A DNA stretch of 64,000 nucleotides from Ramlibacter tataouinensis TTB310 (GCF_000215705.1 NC_015677.1:2926001-2990000); one strand, 5' to 3'. Counted from the stretch's first letter, positions 1 to 8,317 are shown. The notes: generated from the letters alone by a model not told the origin. Program-made: numbers and translations.

Positions 1-182
1 TCGTAGGGGAGCGCGGCATTCCGTCTCCTTGTCTCGTCCTGGCCTGCGCTTGCGCGGCCAGCGGCTCCGAGCCTGCCCGCCTCGAAGCGCGTCCAACAGC
101 AGGTTCGCGCCGTGGCGTGCTGGGGCGCACCGCGACCTCACCTCTGTAGCCCGTAATCGGCGCGCGCGGACAAATCCAGGCT

Positions 183-214
183 CCCCTCTTCGCCCCGGCG
201 GGGGCGAAGAGGGG
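183..214. repeat. Perfect 14-bp inverted repeat (strong hairpin)
   Basis: Arms CCCCTCTTCGCCCC (183-196) and its exact complement (201-214) flank the loop GGCG. No T-run follows on either strand, so it is not a standard intrinsic terminator. It could be a REP-like element or a transcript-end stem for a gene to the left. Confidence 0.6.
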
Positions 215-241
215 CGGGGGGAGAAGGGGGGAAAAGCTAGG

Positions 242-249
242 TGTAGGAC
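242..249 (+). promoter_or_regulatory. TGTAGGAC octamer, copy 1
   Basis: Exact copy of an octamer that recurs in several intergenic regions of this window. It lies about 110 bp before the membrane protein gene at 361. Its function is unknown. Confidence 0.3.
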
Positions 250-360
250 ACACACTCATCTTCAGCATGGCCAATGGACAAGTCCCTCCACCAGGAACAA
301 AGTCCAGAGGCACCGACTCTCTCTCGAGAACGCGCGCCGCGACCGCGCCAGGAGCTTCCC

Positions 361-684
361 GTGCAGGATATGGCCTTCCGCACCTTGCTGTACCGGTACT
401 TCTTCTTCGGATGGCTCTTCAAGGACGTCAGCCGCGGCAACCTGCTCGAACGCGCCGCGGCCTGGCGCCACAACCAGGCCCAGGCCCACTGGCTCCCCAC
501 GTACATGCGCCGCTGGCTGGGCTGCGGCCTGCTGCTGTACGGGCTGGGCGGCGCCGTCGAGTGGCTGCTGGGCTCGCCCGGCCTGTCGGCCTTCTTCTAC
601 GTGCCCAGCGCCCTGAGCGTGCCGGTCAACGCGGTGATCGGCGCCGTCTGGCTGGGGCTCAAGGCCTTGCCCGGTCCGTTCTGA
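361..684 (+). CDS. Small inner-membrane protein, function unknown
   Basis: I do not recognise a family. The GTG at 361 is chosen because AGGAG (350-354) sits 6 nt upstream; an ATG three codons later (370) is the alternative, and a longer frame from 274 lacks such a site. From 361 the product has 107 residues. A charged N-terminal part, rich in Arg and aromatic residues (RTLLYRYFFFGWLFKDVSRG), precedes two hydrophobic segments around GCGLLLYGLGGAVEWLL and VNAVIGAVWLGLKAL. The topology fits a two-pass membrane protein with a basic cytoplasmic head. The gene stands alone. Confidence 0.65.
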   Translation: MQDMAFRTLLYRYFFFGWLFKDVSRGNLLERAAAWRHNQAQAHWLPTYMRRWLGCGLLLYGLGGAVEWLLGSPGLSAFFYVPSALSVPVNAVIGAVWLGLKALPGPF

Positions 685-823
685 GCCTGGGCGCGTACGG
701 CCGCGCAGGACTGCTTCCTACAGCCGGGCTGTTGGCCTTTGCGAACAATGGAATGACCGCTCCCGTGGCGCGCCGGCTCAGGCCCCGCCCGCGGGTTTCC
801 AAAGTCCCATCGGGAGAGCCATC

Positions 824-1117
824 ATGCTGAAGACCACCACCCTCGCCGCCGCCCTCGTGTCGCTGGCTGCCGCCGGCCTGGCCGGCTGCGACGTGCAGAA
901 GACCCAGGAAGGCAACGTCACGGTGCCCAAGTACGAGGTGGAGAAGACCCAGTCCGGCAACGTCACCCTGCCCGGGTACAAGGTCACGCCGCCCGACGTG
1001 CAGGTTTCGACCACCGAGAAGAGCGTCACCGTGCCCAACGTGGACGTGAACGTGAAGAAGGAAGAAAAGAAGATCGAGGTGCCCACCGTCCAGGTGAAGC
1101 CGGCGCCCGACCGCTGA
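824..1117 (+). CDS. Predicted lipoprotein with Val/Pro-rich repeats
   Basis: The 97-residue product starts with a type II signal peptide: basic start, hydrophobic stretch, lipobox LAGC with the lipidated Cys at about residue 22. The mature part is a loose repeat of short beta-like units (GNVTVPKYEV, GNVTLPGYKV, SVTVPNVDV, KIEVPTVQV) separated by Lys/Glu-rich turns, and has no catalytic motif. GGGAGA lies a few bases before the ATG. I infer a small periplasmic, envelope-anchored protein. The function is unknown. Confidence 0.7.
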   Translation: MLKTTTLAAALVSLAAAGLAGCDVQKTQEGNVTVPKYEVEKTQSGNVTLPGYKVTPPDVQVSTTEKSVTVPNVDVNVKKEEKKIEVPTVQVKPAPDR

Positions 1118-1249
1118 TCACAGGGCGCCAATGACCGGCGCCGCGGGCCGACACGCGACCGACACGCAACTTTGCACTAGGTCGCCGGCCGTTAGCGCCG
1201 CGTTCAACTCGGCGGCGGACACTGCAGTCTCCACGACAAGGAGCTGCAC

Positions 1250-1666
1250 ATGAAATCCACCGTCCTCCTGAGCGCCATCGCCGCGGCCGCGCTGGGCTTC
1301 AGCCCGCTGGCCGCGGCCCAGGGCCCCGGCCGCGCCGGCTGGGGCGCCGAGCGCCAGGACGCGCAGCGCGAGCTGCGCGAGGCCCGGCGCGACGTGCGCG
1401 AAGCCCGGCGCGACCTGCGCGAGGCGCGGGACGACCGCCGTGATGCCCGCCAGGATGCCCGGCGCCTGGCCGCACGGGAGGCGCGCTTCCACCGCGGCGG
1501 CTACCTGCCCCATGAGTACCGGCAGCGGCACCACGTGGTGCACGACTGGCACGCGCGGCGGCTGTACGCGCCCCCGCGGGGCCACCAGTGGGTGCAGGTG
1601 AACGGCGACTACGCGCTGGTGGCGGTGGCCAGCGGCCTCATCGCCCAGCTGCTGCTCGGCCGCTGA
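1250..1666 (+). CDS. RcnB-like periplasmic protein
   Basis: The 138-residue product has a Sec signal peptide ending at AAAQ (about residue 24). A highly charged helical stretch follows, built from repeated REARRDV/REARRDL units (about 37-75), which should form a long helix or coiled coil. The C-terminal third (RRLYAPPRGHQWVQVNGDYALVAVASGLIAQLLLG) matches the typical RcnB family ending, a short PPRGxxWVxV beta hairpin followed by a hydrophobic helix. RcnB of E. coli is a periplasmic modulator of Ni/Co efflux. No efflux gene is nearby, so a metal role is only a family-level guess. An AAGGAG-like site precedes the ATG. Confidence 0.7.
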   Translation: MKSTVLLSAIAAAALGFSPLAAAQGPGRAGWGAERQDAQRELREARRDVREARRDLREARDDRRDARQDARRLAAREARFHRGGYLPHEYRQRHHVVHDWHARRLYAPPRGHQWVQVNGDYALVAVASGLIAQLLLGR

Positions 1667-1692
1667 GCCTTAGAGGCAGCGCGACCGCCTGG

Positions 1693-3246
1693 CTACACGG
1701 CGGCCAGCGCGGGGGTCACCGCCGCGCGGGTCAGGCCCAGGCGCTCGGGCGAGATGTACTGCTGCCGGTAGTGCTCGAACGGCAGGCTGTCGCCCGCCTC
1801 GATCTCGCGCTGGTGCCGCAGCGATTCGCGGCTGAGCATGGCGTAGTGCGCCTGCTGCGCGCCGCCGAAGGGCAGCGCCAGCAGCTTCATGCGCGTGTGC
1901 TGCGAATGCGCCAGCGTGAAGTCCAGGAAGGAGTTGCCGAAGTCCTGCTGCATCACGGCCAGCACGCGGGCCGAAGGCAGCAGGTCGGGCTGCTCCACCA
2001 GCGCATGCGCGGAGCGCAAAGCATCGGTGTAGTCGGAGGTCCGGTGCGCGGCGTCCAGCGCGGCGGCCACCGGGTCGAACTGCGCCAGCAGTTCGGCCGC
2101 CCAGTCGGCAAGCGCCACCTCCTGCGTGCCGCGCTCCAGCCGCAGGCCCGGCTCGCGGCCGAAGGCGGCGGTGAGGTGCTGGTTGCGGCCGATCTGCGCG
2201 ATCTCCTGCGGCGTGTCGGGCGGGCTGTCGGCCAGCAGGCAGTGCAGCAGGAAGATGTCCAGCAGCCGCATGGTCTGCGCCTTGATGCCCACCGGCACGA
2301 AGGGATCGAGGTCCAGCAGCCGCACCTCCACGTACTCGACACCGCGCTCGCGCAGCGCGTGCAGCGGCCGCTCGCCGGGGAAGATCACGCGCTTGGGGCG
2401 GATGGTGCCGTAGAACTCGTTCTCGATCTGCAGCAGGCTGGTGGCCAGCTGGTTGTACTCGCCGCCGGGATTCATGATGCCGATGGACTCGTACGCCGGG
2501 TAGGGCCGGGTCAGGGCTTCCTGCAGCGACGCGGCGTAGCCTTCCAGGCCGTTGTAGCTGACGGCCAGGCGGGCCTGCGCCTCGCTCTGGTAGCCCAGTC
2601 GCCCCATGCGCAGTGAGGTGCCGTGCGGCATGTACATGGTGCCGTCGGCCAGCGGCTGCAGCCCGTGGTCGCGGCCCGCCACGAAGGACGAGCACAGCGC
2701 GGGCGACGCGCCGAACAGGTACAGCAGCAGGAAGGCGTGGCGCCGGAAGTTGCGGATCAGGGCGAAGTACTGGTCGCTGCCCAGCCCCGGCATCGACCAG
2801 TTGTAGTGGATGCCCGAGATGGTCTGCATGCGCCGGCCGTAGCGGTGCGCCAGTCCCATCCGGTAGACGCTTTTGGCGCGGCCCACGTTGGAGGAGCCGT
2901 AGCGCCCGATGGGGATGGTCTCGTCGGCCGGCAGCCGGCACGGCATGCTCGACACCCACAGCATCTCCTCGCCCAGCGCACGGTAGGTGAACTGGTGGAT
3001 GCGCATCAGCTCTTCCAGGCAGGTCTCCGGCGTGGCATGCACGCCGGTGATCAGCTCCAGCTGCGACTCGCTGTAGTCGGTAGTGATGTGCGGATGAGTG
3101 AGGGCCGATCCCAGGGCCGCGGGGTGCGGCGTGAGGGCCAGGTCACCGGCCGCCGTGGCGCGCAGGCTTTCCTTCTCGACGCCGCGTCGGATGCCCTTGA
3201 GCCGCTCGGGGCCCAGCGCTGCGAGGGAAAGCTTGGGACTGCTCAT
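1693..3246 (-). CDS. gshA: Glutamate-cysteine ligase
   Basis: This enzyme catalyses the first, ATP-dependent step of glutathione synthesis, joining L-glutamate and L-cysteine in the cytoplasm. The product is 517 residues, close to the 518 of E. coli GshA (gamma-proteobacterial type). Family landmarks read clearly: RRGVEKESLR near the N-terminus, TDYSESQLELITG, the ISGIHYNWSMP segment, NEFYGTIRPKR and YVEVRLLDLDPF. The start ATG at 3246 gives the expected N-terminus. The gene points left and ends 26 bp from the end of the convergent RcnB-like gene. Glutathione synthetase (gshB) is not in the window. Confidence 0.95.
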   Translation of the reverse strand: MSSPKLSLAALGPERLKGIRRGVEKESLRATAAGDLALTPHPAALGSALTHPHITTDYSESQLELITGVHATPETCLEELMRIHQFTYRALGEEMLWVSSMPCRLPADETIPIGRYGSSNVGRAKSVYRMGLAHRYGRRMQTISGIHYNWSMPGLGSDQYFALIRNFRRHAFLLLYLFGASPALCSSFVAGRDHGLQPLADGTMYMPHGTSLRMGRLGYQSEAQARLAVSYNGLEGYAASLQEALTRPYPAYESIGIMNPGGEYNQLATSLLQIENEFYGTIRPKRVIFPGERPLHALRERGVEYVEVRLLDLDPFVPVGIKAQTMRLLDIFLLHCLLADSPPDTPQEIAQIGRNQHLTAAFGREPGLRLERGTQEVALADWAAELLAQFDPVAAALDAAHRTSDYTDALRSAHALVEQPDLLPSARVLAVMQQDFGNSFLDFTLAHSQHTRMKLLALPFGGAQQAHYAMLSRESLRHQREIEAGDSLPFEHYRQQYISPERLGLTRAAVTPALAAV

Positions 3247-3339
3247 GGATGTCTCTGGGCCCGGAAGTTAACACCTTTGCGCAAAACCTGCTGGCAGCAG
3301 CCCCGCCCTGCCGGCACGCCGGCGCAAAGGGATCACGGC

Positions 3340-3369
3340 AAAAAAAAAGCCGGCGGCAGCCGGCTTCTT
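3340..3369 (-). terminator. Intrinsic terminator of infA
   Basis: Read on the minus strand, a GCCGGC stem with loop TGCC is followed directly by a run of nine T. It lies 17 bp past the infA stop codon and before gshA. Confidence 0.85.
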
Positions 3370-3385
3370 CCATGGGGCCGCAGGC

Positions 3386-3631
3386 TCAGCGCTGCGGCGG
3401 GCCCGACCGCCCCTGGATGTGGCGGAAGGTGATGCGCCCCTTGGTCAGGTCGTAGGGGGACATCTCCAGCGACACGTTGTCGCCCGCGATGATGCGGATG
3501 TGGTGCTTGCGCATCTTGCCGCCGGTGTAGGCGATCACCTGGTGACCGTTGTCCAGCGTGACGCGGAACCGGGAATCGGGCAGGACTTCGTTGACCTGGC
3601 CCTTCATCTCAATCAATTCTTCCTTGGCCAT
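3386..3631 (-). CDS. infA: Translation initiation factor IF-1
   Basis: IF-1 binds the ribosomal A site during initiation. The 81-residue product shows the full OB-fold signature: [57 protein letters not shown]. It is slightly longer than the standard 72 residues because of a C-terminal tail (QGRSGPPQR), which is usual for the extra betaproteobacterial IF-1 copy found outside the ribosomal protein operon. Whether another infA exists cannot be seen here. It has its own terminator. Confidence 0.95.
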   Translation of the reverse strand: MAKEELIEMKGQVNEVLPDSRFRVTLDNGHQVIAYTGGKMRKHHIRIIAGDNVSLEMSPYDLTKGRITFRHIQGRSGPPQR

Positions 3632-3863
3632 GGGCCTCTCCTTGGTTGGCCGCCTTGCGGCTCGGTGGCAGCAGGAGGCGTGGGCTCCTGCGTGGCCCGC
3701 AGCGGGCCGGTGACGCGACGGGCCGAGGCTGGCCCTGGAAGCTTCGCAACAAGCCCGCTGCAGCGGGCCGCGTCATGTGCGACAGCCAGGATTGTAGTCG
3801 GCCGCGGGTCGTGGAGGCGCTGCCACCCGCAATGGCCTTGCCGGGCGGACGGAATCTGGCGGG

Positions 3864-4535
3864 TCAGTCGCGCGCCAGCACCTTCAGCAGCCAGCGGTTG
3901 ATGTCCTGGATCTCCTGCGGGGACACCGAGTGGGCCATCGGGTACTCGTGCCATTCGACCGAATATCCCAGTGCGGCGAGGGCGTCGCGCGAGGCGGCGC
4001 CGCGCGCGATGGGGACGATGTTGTCGTACTGGCCATGCCCCATGAAGACGGGCGTCAGCGCGTTCGCATGCGCGCGCTCCGCCGCGGTGGCGGCGGCCAG
4101 CGGCAGGTAGCCGGACAGGCCCACGATCCCGGCCAGCCGGTGCGCATGGCGCAGGCCCGTGAGCAGCGCCATGGCGCATCCCTGGGAGAAGCCCGCCAGC
4201 ACGGTGCGCTGCGGCGCGATGCCGCGCTCGCGCTGCGCCGCCAGCAGCGCGTCGACCGCCGCCAGCGAGCGGCGCAGCCCGGCTTCGTCCTCGCGCCGCA
4301 CGAGGTCGGCGCCCACGATGTCGTACCACGCGCGCATGGGGTAGCCGTTGTTGATGGTGACCGGCATGACGGGCGCGTGCGGGAACACGAAGCGCACCGG
4401 GCCGACGGCGTCGAGCCGCAGCTCCTGGGCGATGGGCACGAAATCGTTGCCGTCGGCCCCCAGGCCGTGCAGCACGACGATGGCCGCCGACGGCTGCGGG
4501 CCGGTTTCGATCTCGATGGTTTCCAGGGCGCTCAT
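3864..4535 (-). CDS. Carboxylesterase/lysophospholipase-like alpha/beta-hydrolase
   Basis: The protein belongs to the phospholipase/carboxylesterase family (EstB type), which hydrolyses short-chain esters or lysophospholipids in the cytoplasm. The ATG at 4535 gives 223 residues, the usual family size. A longer reading from 4616 would add 27 residues unlike the family. The oxyanion loop VLHGLGADGND, the nucleophile elbow GFSQG (Ser117), Asp171 in GQYDNIVP and His202 in MAHSVSPQEI form the catalytic triad. It is divergent from the HPF-like gene at 4637, and the shared 100-bp gap holds a TGTAGGAC octamer. Confidence 0.85.
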   Translation of the reverse strand: MSALETIEIETGPQPSAAIVVLHGLGADGNDFVPIAQELRLDAVGPVRFVFPHAPVMPVTINNGYPMRAWYDIVGADLVRREDEAGLRRSLAAVDALLAAQRERGIAPQRTVLAGFSQGCAMALLTGLRHAHRLAGIVGLSGYLPLAAATAAERAHANALTPVFMGHGQYDNIVPIARGAASRDALAALGYSVEWHEYPMAHSVSPQEIQDINRWLLKVLARD

Positions 4536-4572
4536 GGATGCTCTTGTACGGTCTGACATGGACTTCGCCATT

Positions 4573-4580
4573 GTCCTACA
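4573..4580 (-). promoter_or_regulatory. TGTAGGAC octamer, copy 2 (minus orientation)
   Basis: Appears as GTCCTACA on the plus strand, between the divergent esterase and HPF-like genes. See the finding on this recurring octamer. Confidence 0.3.
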
Positions 4581-4636
4581 GCACCGGCACGCAAGGACTC
4601 GGCAAACTGGTCCCAACCTACGAAAGGATCATCACC

Positions 4637-4996
4637 ATGCAAGTGCAGGTCAACACCGGGAACGGCGTGGAGAGCAAGGAGAGCCTGGAGCGCTGGGCCA
4701 CCGACCACCTGCAGGAGGCGCTGTCGCGTTTCGAGCAGGACATCACCCGGGTGGAAGTGCAGCTGTTCGACGAGAACAGGGGCAAGGGAGGCTCGGCCGA
4801 CAAGCGCTGCATGCTGGAGGCGCGCCTCACCGGCCGCGAGCCGGTGGTCGTGCATCACCACGGCGAGAACCAGGATGCCTGCTTCCGGGGCGCCACCCGC
4901 AAGCTGCTCCACGCCCTGGAGCACACGCTGGGCAAGCTGGACCGCGAGCACCGCGACCGCGAAACCATCCGCCGCGACCCCAGCGCCATCGCCTGA
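4637..4996 (+). CDS. HPF/RaiA-family ribosome-associated protein
   Basis: The 119-residue product resembles short hibernation-promoting factors, which bind the 30S decoding region in stationary phase. The beta-alpha-beta pattern is visible: MQVQVNTGNGVESKESLERWATDHLQEALSRF, then ITRVEVQLFDENRGKGGSADKRCMLEARL, then a basic helix ATRKLLHALEHTLGKLDRE. The ATG at 4637 follows GAAAGGATC. It differs from classic HPF in an acidic-basic insert (DENRGKGGSADK), so exact ribosome binding is inferred. It stands apart from rpoN and PTS genes, the usual hpf neighbours. Confidence 0.75.
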   Translation: MQVQVNTGNGVESKESLERWATDHLQEALSRFEQDITRVEVQLFDENRGKGGSADKRCMLEARLTGREPVVVHHHGENQDACFRGATRKLLHALEHTLGKLDREHRDRETIRRDPSAIA

Positions 4997-5088
4997 AAAC
5001 GCGGCCAGCCCCGCAGGGGCAAGCCGCGCCGGCACAGTGGGCCTTCGCCACCATCGCCGCGTCTTTCATCGGCGGCAAGGAGCCTGAC

Positions 5089-5901
5089 ATGGCCATGGAC
5101 GTGATCGACTACGACATCCGCGGCGCGGAGATGCAGTTCGTCGAGCTCGAACTCGACCCGGGAGAAGCCGCCATCGGCGAGGCCGGCAGCATGATGTTCA
5201 TGGACGCCGCCATCGCCATGGACACGGTGTTCGGCGACGGCCGCGCGCAGCAGGGCGGGCTGTTCGGCAAGCTCATGGGCGCGGGCAAGCGGCTGGTCAC
5301 CGGCGAGTCGCTGTTCACCACGGTCTACACCAACCACGGCGCCGGCAAGCAGCGCGTGGCCTTCGCCGCGCCCTACCCCGGCAAGATCCTGCCCATGAAC
5401 CTGCGCGAGTTGGGCGGCAGCCTGGTCTGCCAGAAGGACTCGTTCCTGTGCGCGGCGCGCGGCGTGTCGCTGGGCATCGCGCTGCAGCGCAGGCTCTCCG
5501 CAGGCTTCTTCGGCGGCGAGGGCTTCATCATGCAGAAGCTCGAAGGCGACGGCCTGGCCTTCGTGCACGCGGGCGGCACCGTGGTCCGGCGCGAACTGCA
5601 GCCCGGCCAGACCCTGCTGGCCGACACCGGCTGCGTGGTGGCCTACACCCCGGGCGTCGGCTTCGACATCCAGTACGTGGGCAAGGTCAGGACCGCCCTG
5701 TTCGGCGGCGAGGGCCTGTTCTTCGCGCGTTTGACCGGCCCCGGAACGGTGTGGCTGCAAAGCCTGCCGTTCTCGCGCCTGGCCTCGCGCGTCTTCGCCG
5801 CCGCACCCCAGCGCGGCGGCTCACGCGAGGAAGGCTCGGTCCTGGGCGGCCTGGCCGGCGGCGCCCTGCTGGGCGGCATGCTCGGCGGCGACGAGGAGTA
5901 G
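5089..5901 (+). CDS. AIM24/TIGR00266-family protein
   Basis: AIM24-family proteins form a double-stranded beta-helix fold. Their bacterial role is undefined (the name comes from a yeast mitochondrial protein). The start ATG at 5089 has AAGGAG six bases upstream, and the product has 270 residues. Family marks include the early MQFVELELDPGEAAIGEAGSMMFMD, the central LICQKDSFLCA-like segment (LVCQKDSFLCAARGV), GEGFIMQKLEGDGLAFVHAGG and a Gly-rich tail GGLAGGALLGGMLGG, which is common in the family and may insert in or lie on a membrane. No operon partner is evident. Confidence 0.88.
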   Translation: MAMDVIDYDIRGAEMQFVELELDPGEAAIGEAGSMMFMDAAIAMDTVFGDGRAQQGGLFGKLMGAGKRLVTGESLFTTVYTNHGAGKQRVAFAAPYPGKILPMNLRELGGSLVCQKDSFLCAARGVSLGIALQRRLSAGFFGGEGFIMQKLEGDGLAFVHAGGTVVRRELQPGQTLLADTGCVVAYTPGVGFDIQYVGKVRTALFGGEGLFFARLTGPGTVWLQSLPFSRLASRVFAAAPQRGGSREEGSVLGGLAGGALLGGMLGGDEE

Positions 5902-5917
5902 CAGCCCGCGCGCAGGC

Positions 5918-6085
5918 TCAGTTGCCGTAGAGGCGGTTGTGCCGGTGAGCCGGGCCGTGGTAGCCCAGGAATGCCGCCTCATCCGGCGCGGACGCGGCCG
6001 GTTCGCCGGGGCCCGCCGGGGCGGGAATGCCGGCGCAGGCGCTCAACAGGGCTGCGGCCCCGAGCCAGACAAGCCATCGCTTCAT
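5918..6085 (-). CDS. Small lipoprotein, 55 residues
   Basis: This short gene starts at an ATG with AGGAG seven bases upstream and runs 55 codons to a TGA. It begins MKRWLVWLGAAALLSAC, a textbook type II signal peptide with lipobox LSAC and the lipidated Cys at residue 17. The mature part is Pro/Ala-rich and ends in a His-rich tail, GYHGPAHRHNRLYGN. The good ribosome site and complete lipoprotein signal make it likely real. Function unknown. It is convergent with the AIM24 gene, 16 bp away. Confidence 0.75.
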   Translation of the reverse strand: MKRWLVWLGAAALLSACAGIPAPAGPGEPAASAPDEAAFLGYHGPAHRHNRLYGN

Positions 6086-6471
6086 GATCGTTCTCCTAGC
6101 CTCACCTTAGGCCATCCCATGCATGGGCGCAGTAGGAGCCCTGCGGCCAAGCCGCGCGGAGCCGGCCTACAGCGGGTCAGGCAAGCCGCTTTCGCGGTGC
6201 CGGCCCTGGGCTGCCCACACTGGCTTTCATGCCAGCCGGGCACCGCGCTTTAACGACAGGTCTCACACTTTCGCGGCTTGCCGCGAAACGTACGAACATT
6301 GTCCAGTGGGCCTGGCTGGATGCCTGCGCGGCCCTCCCGCGCCTGCTCTGCCTGCTTCCCTGAGCACGCCTACGACGCGCCGCGCGGTGCGCCTACACGG
6401 TCCAGCTTGACGCCTGTCTACGCTCACGGAACACCTTCGATCGATTCGTTCCGCCGCCGCCGGAGAGCCCC
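6086..6471. other. Intergenic stretch, about 390 bp, no gene seen
   Basis: Frames crossing this stretch show no family-like sequence. It holds a compact perfect hairpin (6269-6288) followed by the moderately AT-rich GTACGAACATTGTCC. It probably carries promoters for the small lipoprotein on the left and the DUF4864 gene on the right. Confidence 0.5.
6269..6288. repeat. 9-bp inverted repeat
   Basis: TTTCGCGGC and GCCGCGAAA are separated by two T. It may be an operator or a transcript hairpin. No T-run follows, and there is no second copy that I noticed. Confidence 0.45.
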
Positions 6472-6912
6472 ATGAACCTGACCGTCATCCGCTTCTTCAA
6501 CCTGATCGTGATGGCCCTGCTGGCCACCGCGCTGCATGCCCAGCAGGCGGACCTGGTGGCCGAAGAGGATGCCGAGAAGGTGCGCCAAGTCATCGTGACC
6601 CAGCTCGACGCGCTGTCCCAGGACGACGCGGACCGGGCCTTCGCGACCACCACGCCGTCGGTGCGGGCCGCCCTGGGCAGTTCGGGCCGTTTCCTGGCCA
6701 TGGTGCGCGGCGCCTATCCCATGGTGTACCGCCCGAGTTCGGTCAGCTTCCACAAGCCCGAGAAGGACGAGGAGACGGTGCTGCAGCTGGTGGAGATCAA
6801 GGACAGCGATGCCAAGTCGTGGCTGGTCGTGTTCGCGCTCGAGCAGCAGCCGGACCGCAGCTGGCGCATCAGCGGCTGCCTGGTGGCGGAGAACCGCTGG
6901 CAAACCATTTGA
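6472..6912 (+). CDS. DUF4864-family exported protein
   Basis: The 146-residue product has a signal peptide (MNLTVIRFFNLIVMALLATALHAQ) and then a compact alpha/beta domain of the DUF4864 type, a distant NTF2-like fold. Its helix VRQVIVTQLDALSQDDADRAFATTTPSVRAALG and the closing strands SWLVVFALEQQPDRSWRISGCLVAEN are typical. The family function is unknown and the location is probably periplasmic. It is followed by a clear terminator shared with the next convergent gene. Confidence 0.8.
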   Translation: MNLTVIRFFNLIVMALLATALHAQQADLVAEEDAEKVRQVIVTQLDALSQDDADRAFATTTPSVRAALGSSGRFLAMVRGAYPMVYRPSSVSFHKPEKDEETVLQLVEIKDSDAKSWLVVFALEQQPDRSWRISGCLVAENRWQTI

Positions 6913-6936
6913 TCCGAGGAACGGAACGCGGAAAAG

Positions 6937-6963
6937 AAAAAGCCGGGCGAGCCCGGCTTTTTC
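6937..6963. terminator. Bidirectional intrinsic terminator
   Basis: AAAAAGCCGGGC and GCCCGGCTTTTT form a stem with loop GA, with A- and T-tracts on both sides. It serves the DUF4864 gene (plus strand) and the Ser/Gly-rich gene (minus strand). Confidence 0.9.
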
Positions 6964-6983
6964 ATGCGGACGAGCCTCTCAGC

Positions 6984-7538
6984 TTAGTTGCGGTCGGCGC
7001 GCATCGTGCGGCTGCCGGACGTGCCGGAAGTGCCCGAATCGGTCGAGCCGGCGCCCATGGTGGAGCTGCTGCCCGAACCCGAGGTGCCGCTGGAAGAACC
7101 CATGGTGCCCGAAGAGCCGGTGGAGCCGGATGCGCCGGACGAACCGGTCGTGCCCGAACCGGACGAGCCCGAGGCGCCCATGGTCGAACCGGACGAGCCG
7201 CTGGTGCTCGGCGAGGCGCTGCTGGACGAGCCGCTGGTGCTCGGGGAAGCGCTGGACGAGCCGGTGCTGCCGGTCGAGCCGCTGGCGCCCATGGTGCTGC
7301 TGGAGCCGGAGCTGCCAGAACCCATGGTGCTGCCGCTGGAGCTGCCGCTCTGGGCCGACGGCGTGCCGGTGGTGCCCATGGGGGTGCCCTGGCTGCTTTG
7401 CTGGCCAGCGGCGGTGCCGGTGCCAGAGGCGCCGGTGCTGCTGGTGCTGGGGGGCGTGCCCTGCGCGATGGCGGTGCCGACGATGGCGACGGCGGCTACG
7501 CCCGCGAGCAGGCCTTTCAGTTGGGTCGATGCAGTCAT
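6984..7538 (-). CDS. Ser/Gly/Thr-rich secreted low-complexity protein
   Basis: The 184-residue product has a signal peptide ending near GTAIAQ (residue 26). The rest is almost entirely Ser, Gly and Thr with recurrent TMGSGSSGS, STMGASGS and SASPSTSGSS units. It ends in a short basic tail, RTMRADRN. No folded domain is visible. Such proteins are common in Comamonadaceae, are often annotated as hypothetical, and may be extracellular or cell-wall-associated. It shares a terminator with the convergent DUF4864 gene and lies just downstream of two L,D-transpeptidase-like genes on the same strand. Confidence 0.75.
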   Translation of the reverse strand: MTASTQLKGLLAGVAAVAIVGTAIAQGTPPSTSSTGASGTGTAAGQQSSQGTPMGTTGTPSAQSGSSSGSTMGSGSSGSSSTMGASGSTGSTGSSSASPSTSGSSSSASPSTSGSSGSTMGASGSSGSGTTGSSGASGSTGSSGTMGSSSGTSGSGSSSTMGAGSTDSGTSGTSGSRTMRADRN

Positions 7539-7693
7539 TAGGAAGACTCCTTCATTAGCTTGGATGATCGGCCGGCAACATCGCCAGCTAATGCAAGCCT
7601 AAAGAGTCCCCTCGTGCGGCACGTCAGTTCCAGCCATCAGCTGCTGTCGGACGGAGCCCGTCTCAACGGCAATTCGTCACACATGCAACCTGA

Positions 7694-8317
7694 TCACATC
7701 GCTTCGAGAAAATCGCGCACCGGCCGCTTCTCGGGCAGCACATACACGACGCCGCGGACGCGGCCCAACAGCGGCTCCACCACCTTCTCGTAGAAGGCCA
7801 CGGGCACCACGACGCAGCCCAGCGACGCGCGGTTGTCGGCGGGCGTCGCCGAGGCCAGCCGCGCCTGGCGCCGCTCGCGCGCCGATCCCGGACGCAGCCG
7901 GTGGATCGCCAGCGCGGCTCCATAGTCGAACCACACCACGGGCTCACCGTCGATGTTGCGCCCAGGTGCCGAGGCGAATCGCCCGGCCGGCGTGGTGCGT
8001 TCGTGCAGGCCCACGTCGCCGGTCTGCGCACGCTGGCCCACGCCCGGCGTCGAGTGGTCGCCGGGCGTCGCGCCGAGCAGGACGGGCGTGCTGCCCACCA
8101 GCCGGCCGCCGGCCTCGAAGACGAACAGCTGCGCCGCCTTCTTGTCCACGATGGCGAACGGCCTGCCTGCGGCATCGTCCGTCTCCATCACCCACTGCGC
8201 CATCTCGCGCGTGTCGACGGGCATGCCGCGCCTGCCCTTGTCCGCACCGGCGGCAGCGGCCACCGTCATGCCGCATGCCAGCCACCAGGCCGCCAGGGCC
8301 CTGGCCTTCCAACCCAT
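7694..8317 (-). CDS. L,D-transpeptidase-like (YkuD-type) exported protein
   Basis: YkuD-fold proteins form 3-3 peptidoglycan cross-links or attach proteins to the wall. The 207-residue product has a signal peptide (WWLACGMTVAAAAG) and then the catalytic fold: FAIVDKKAAQLFVFEAGGRLVGSTPVLLG, the TTPAGRF segment, His139 in LAIHRL and the nucleophile candidate Cys168 in SLGCVVV. The usual SxGCxR motif has Val in place of Arg, so the subfamily is divergent. A paralogue lies 141 bp upstream on the same strand (8459-9250), and the two are clearly alike over the catalytic domain. The exact wall reaction is inferred. Confidence 0.85.
   Translation of the reverse strand: MGWKARALAAWWLACGMTVAAAAGADKGRRGMPVDTREMAQWVMETDDAAGRPFAIVDKKAAQLFVFEAGGRLVGSTPVLLGATPGDHSTPGVGQRAQTGDVGLHERTTPAGRFASAPGRNIDGEPVVWFDYGAALAIHRLRPGSARERRQARLASATPADNRASLGCVVVPVAFYEKVVEPLLGRVRGVVYVLPEKRPVRDFLEAM

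Larger units (their letters stand above)
1..360. other. Left-edge stretch without a recognisable gene
   Basis: No reading frame here has family-like sequence or a convincing ribosome site. The stretch holds a strong 14-bp hairpin (183-214), a purine-rich run after it, and one copy of the octamer TGTAGGAC (242-249). The first bases could be the upstream region of a gene beyond the left edge, which cannot be judged from this window. Confidence 0.5.

Noticed and set aside
29..616. 195-codon plus-strand frame at the left edge
   Set aside because: It overlaps the better-supported membrane protein frame, has an Arg/Ala/Pro-rich composition typical of shadow frames, and lacks a ribosome site.
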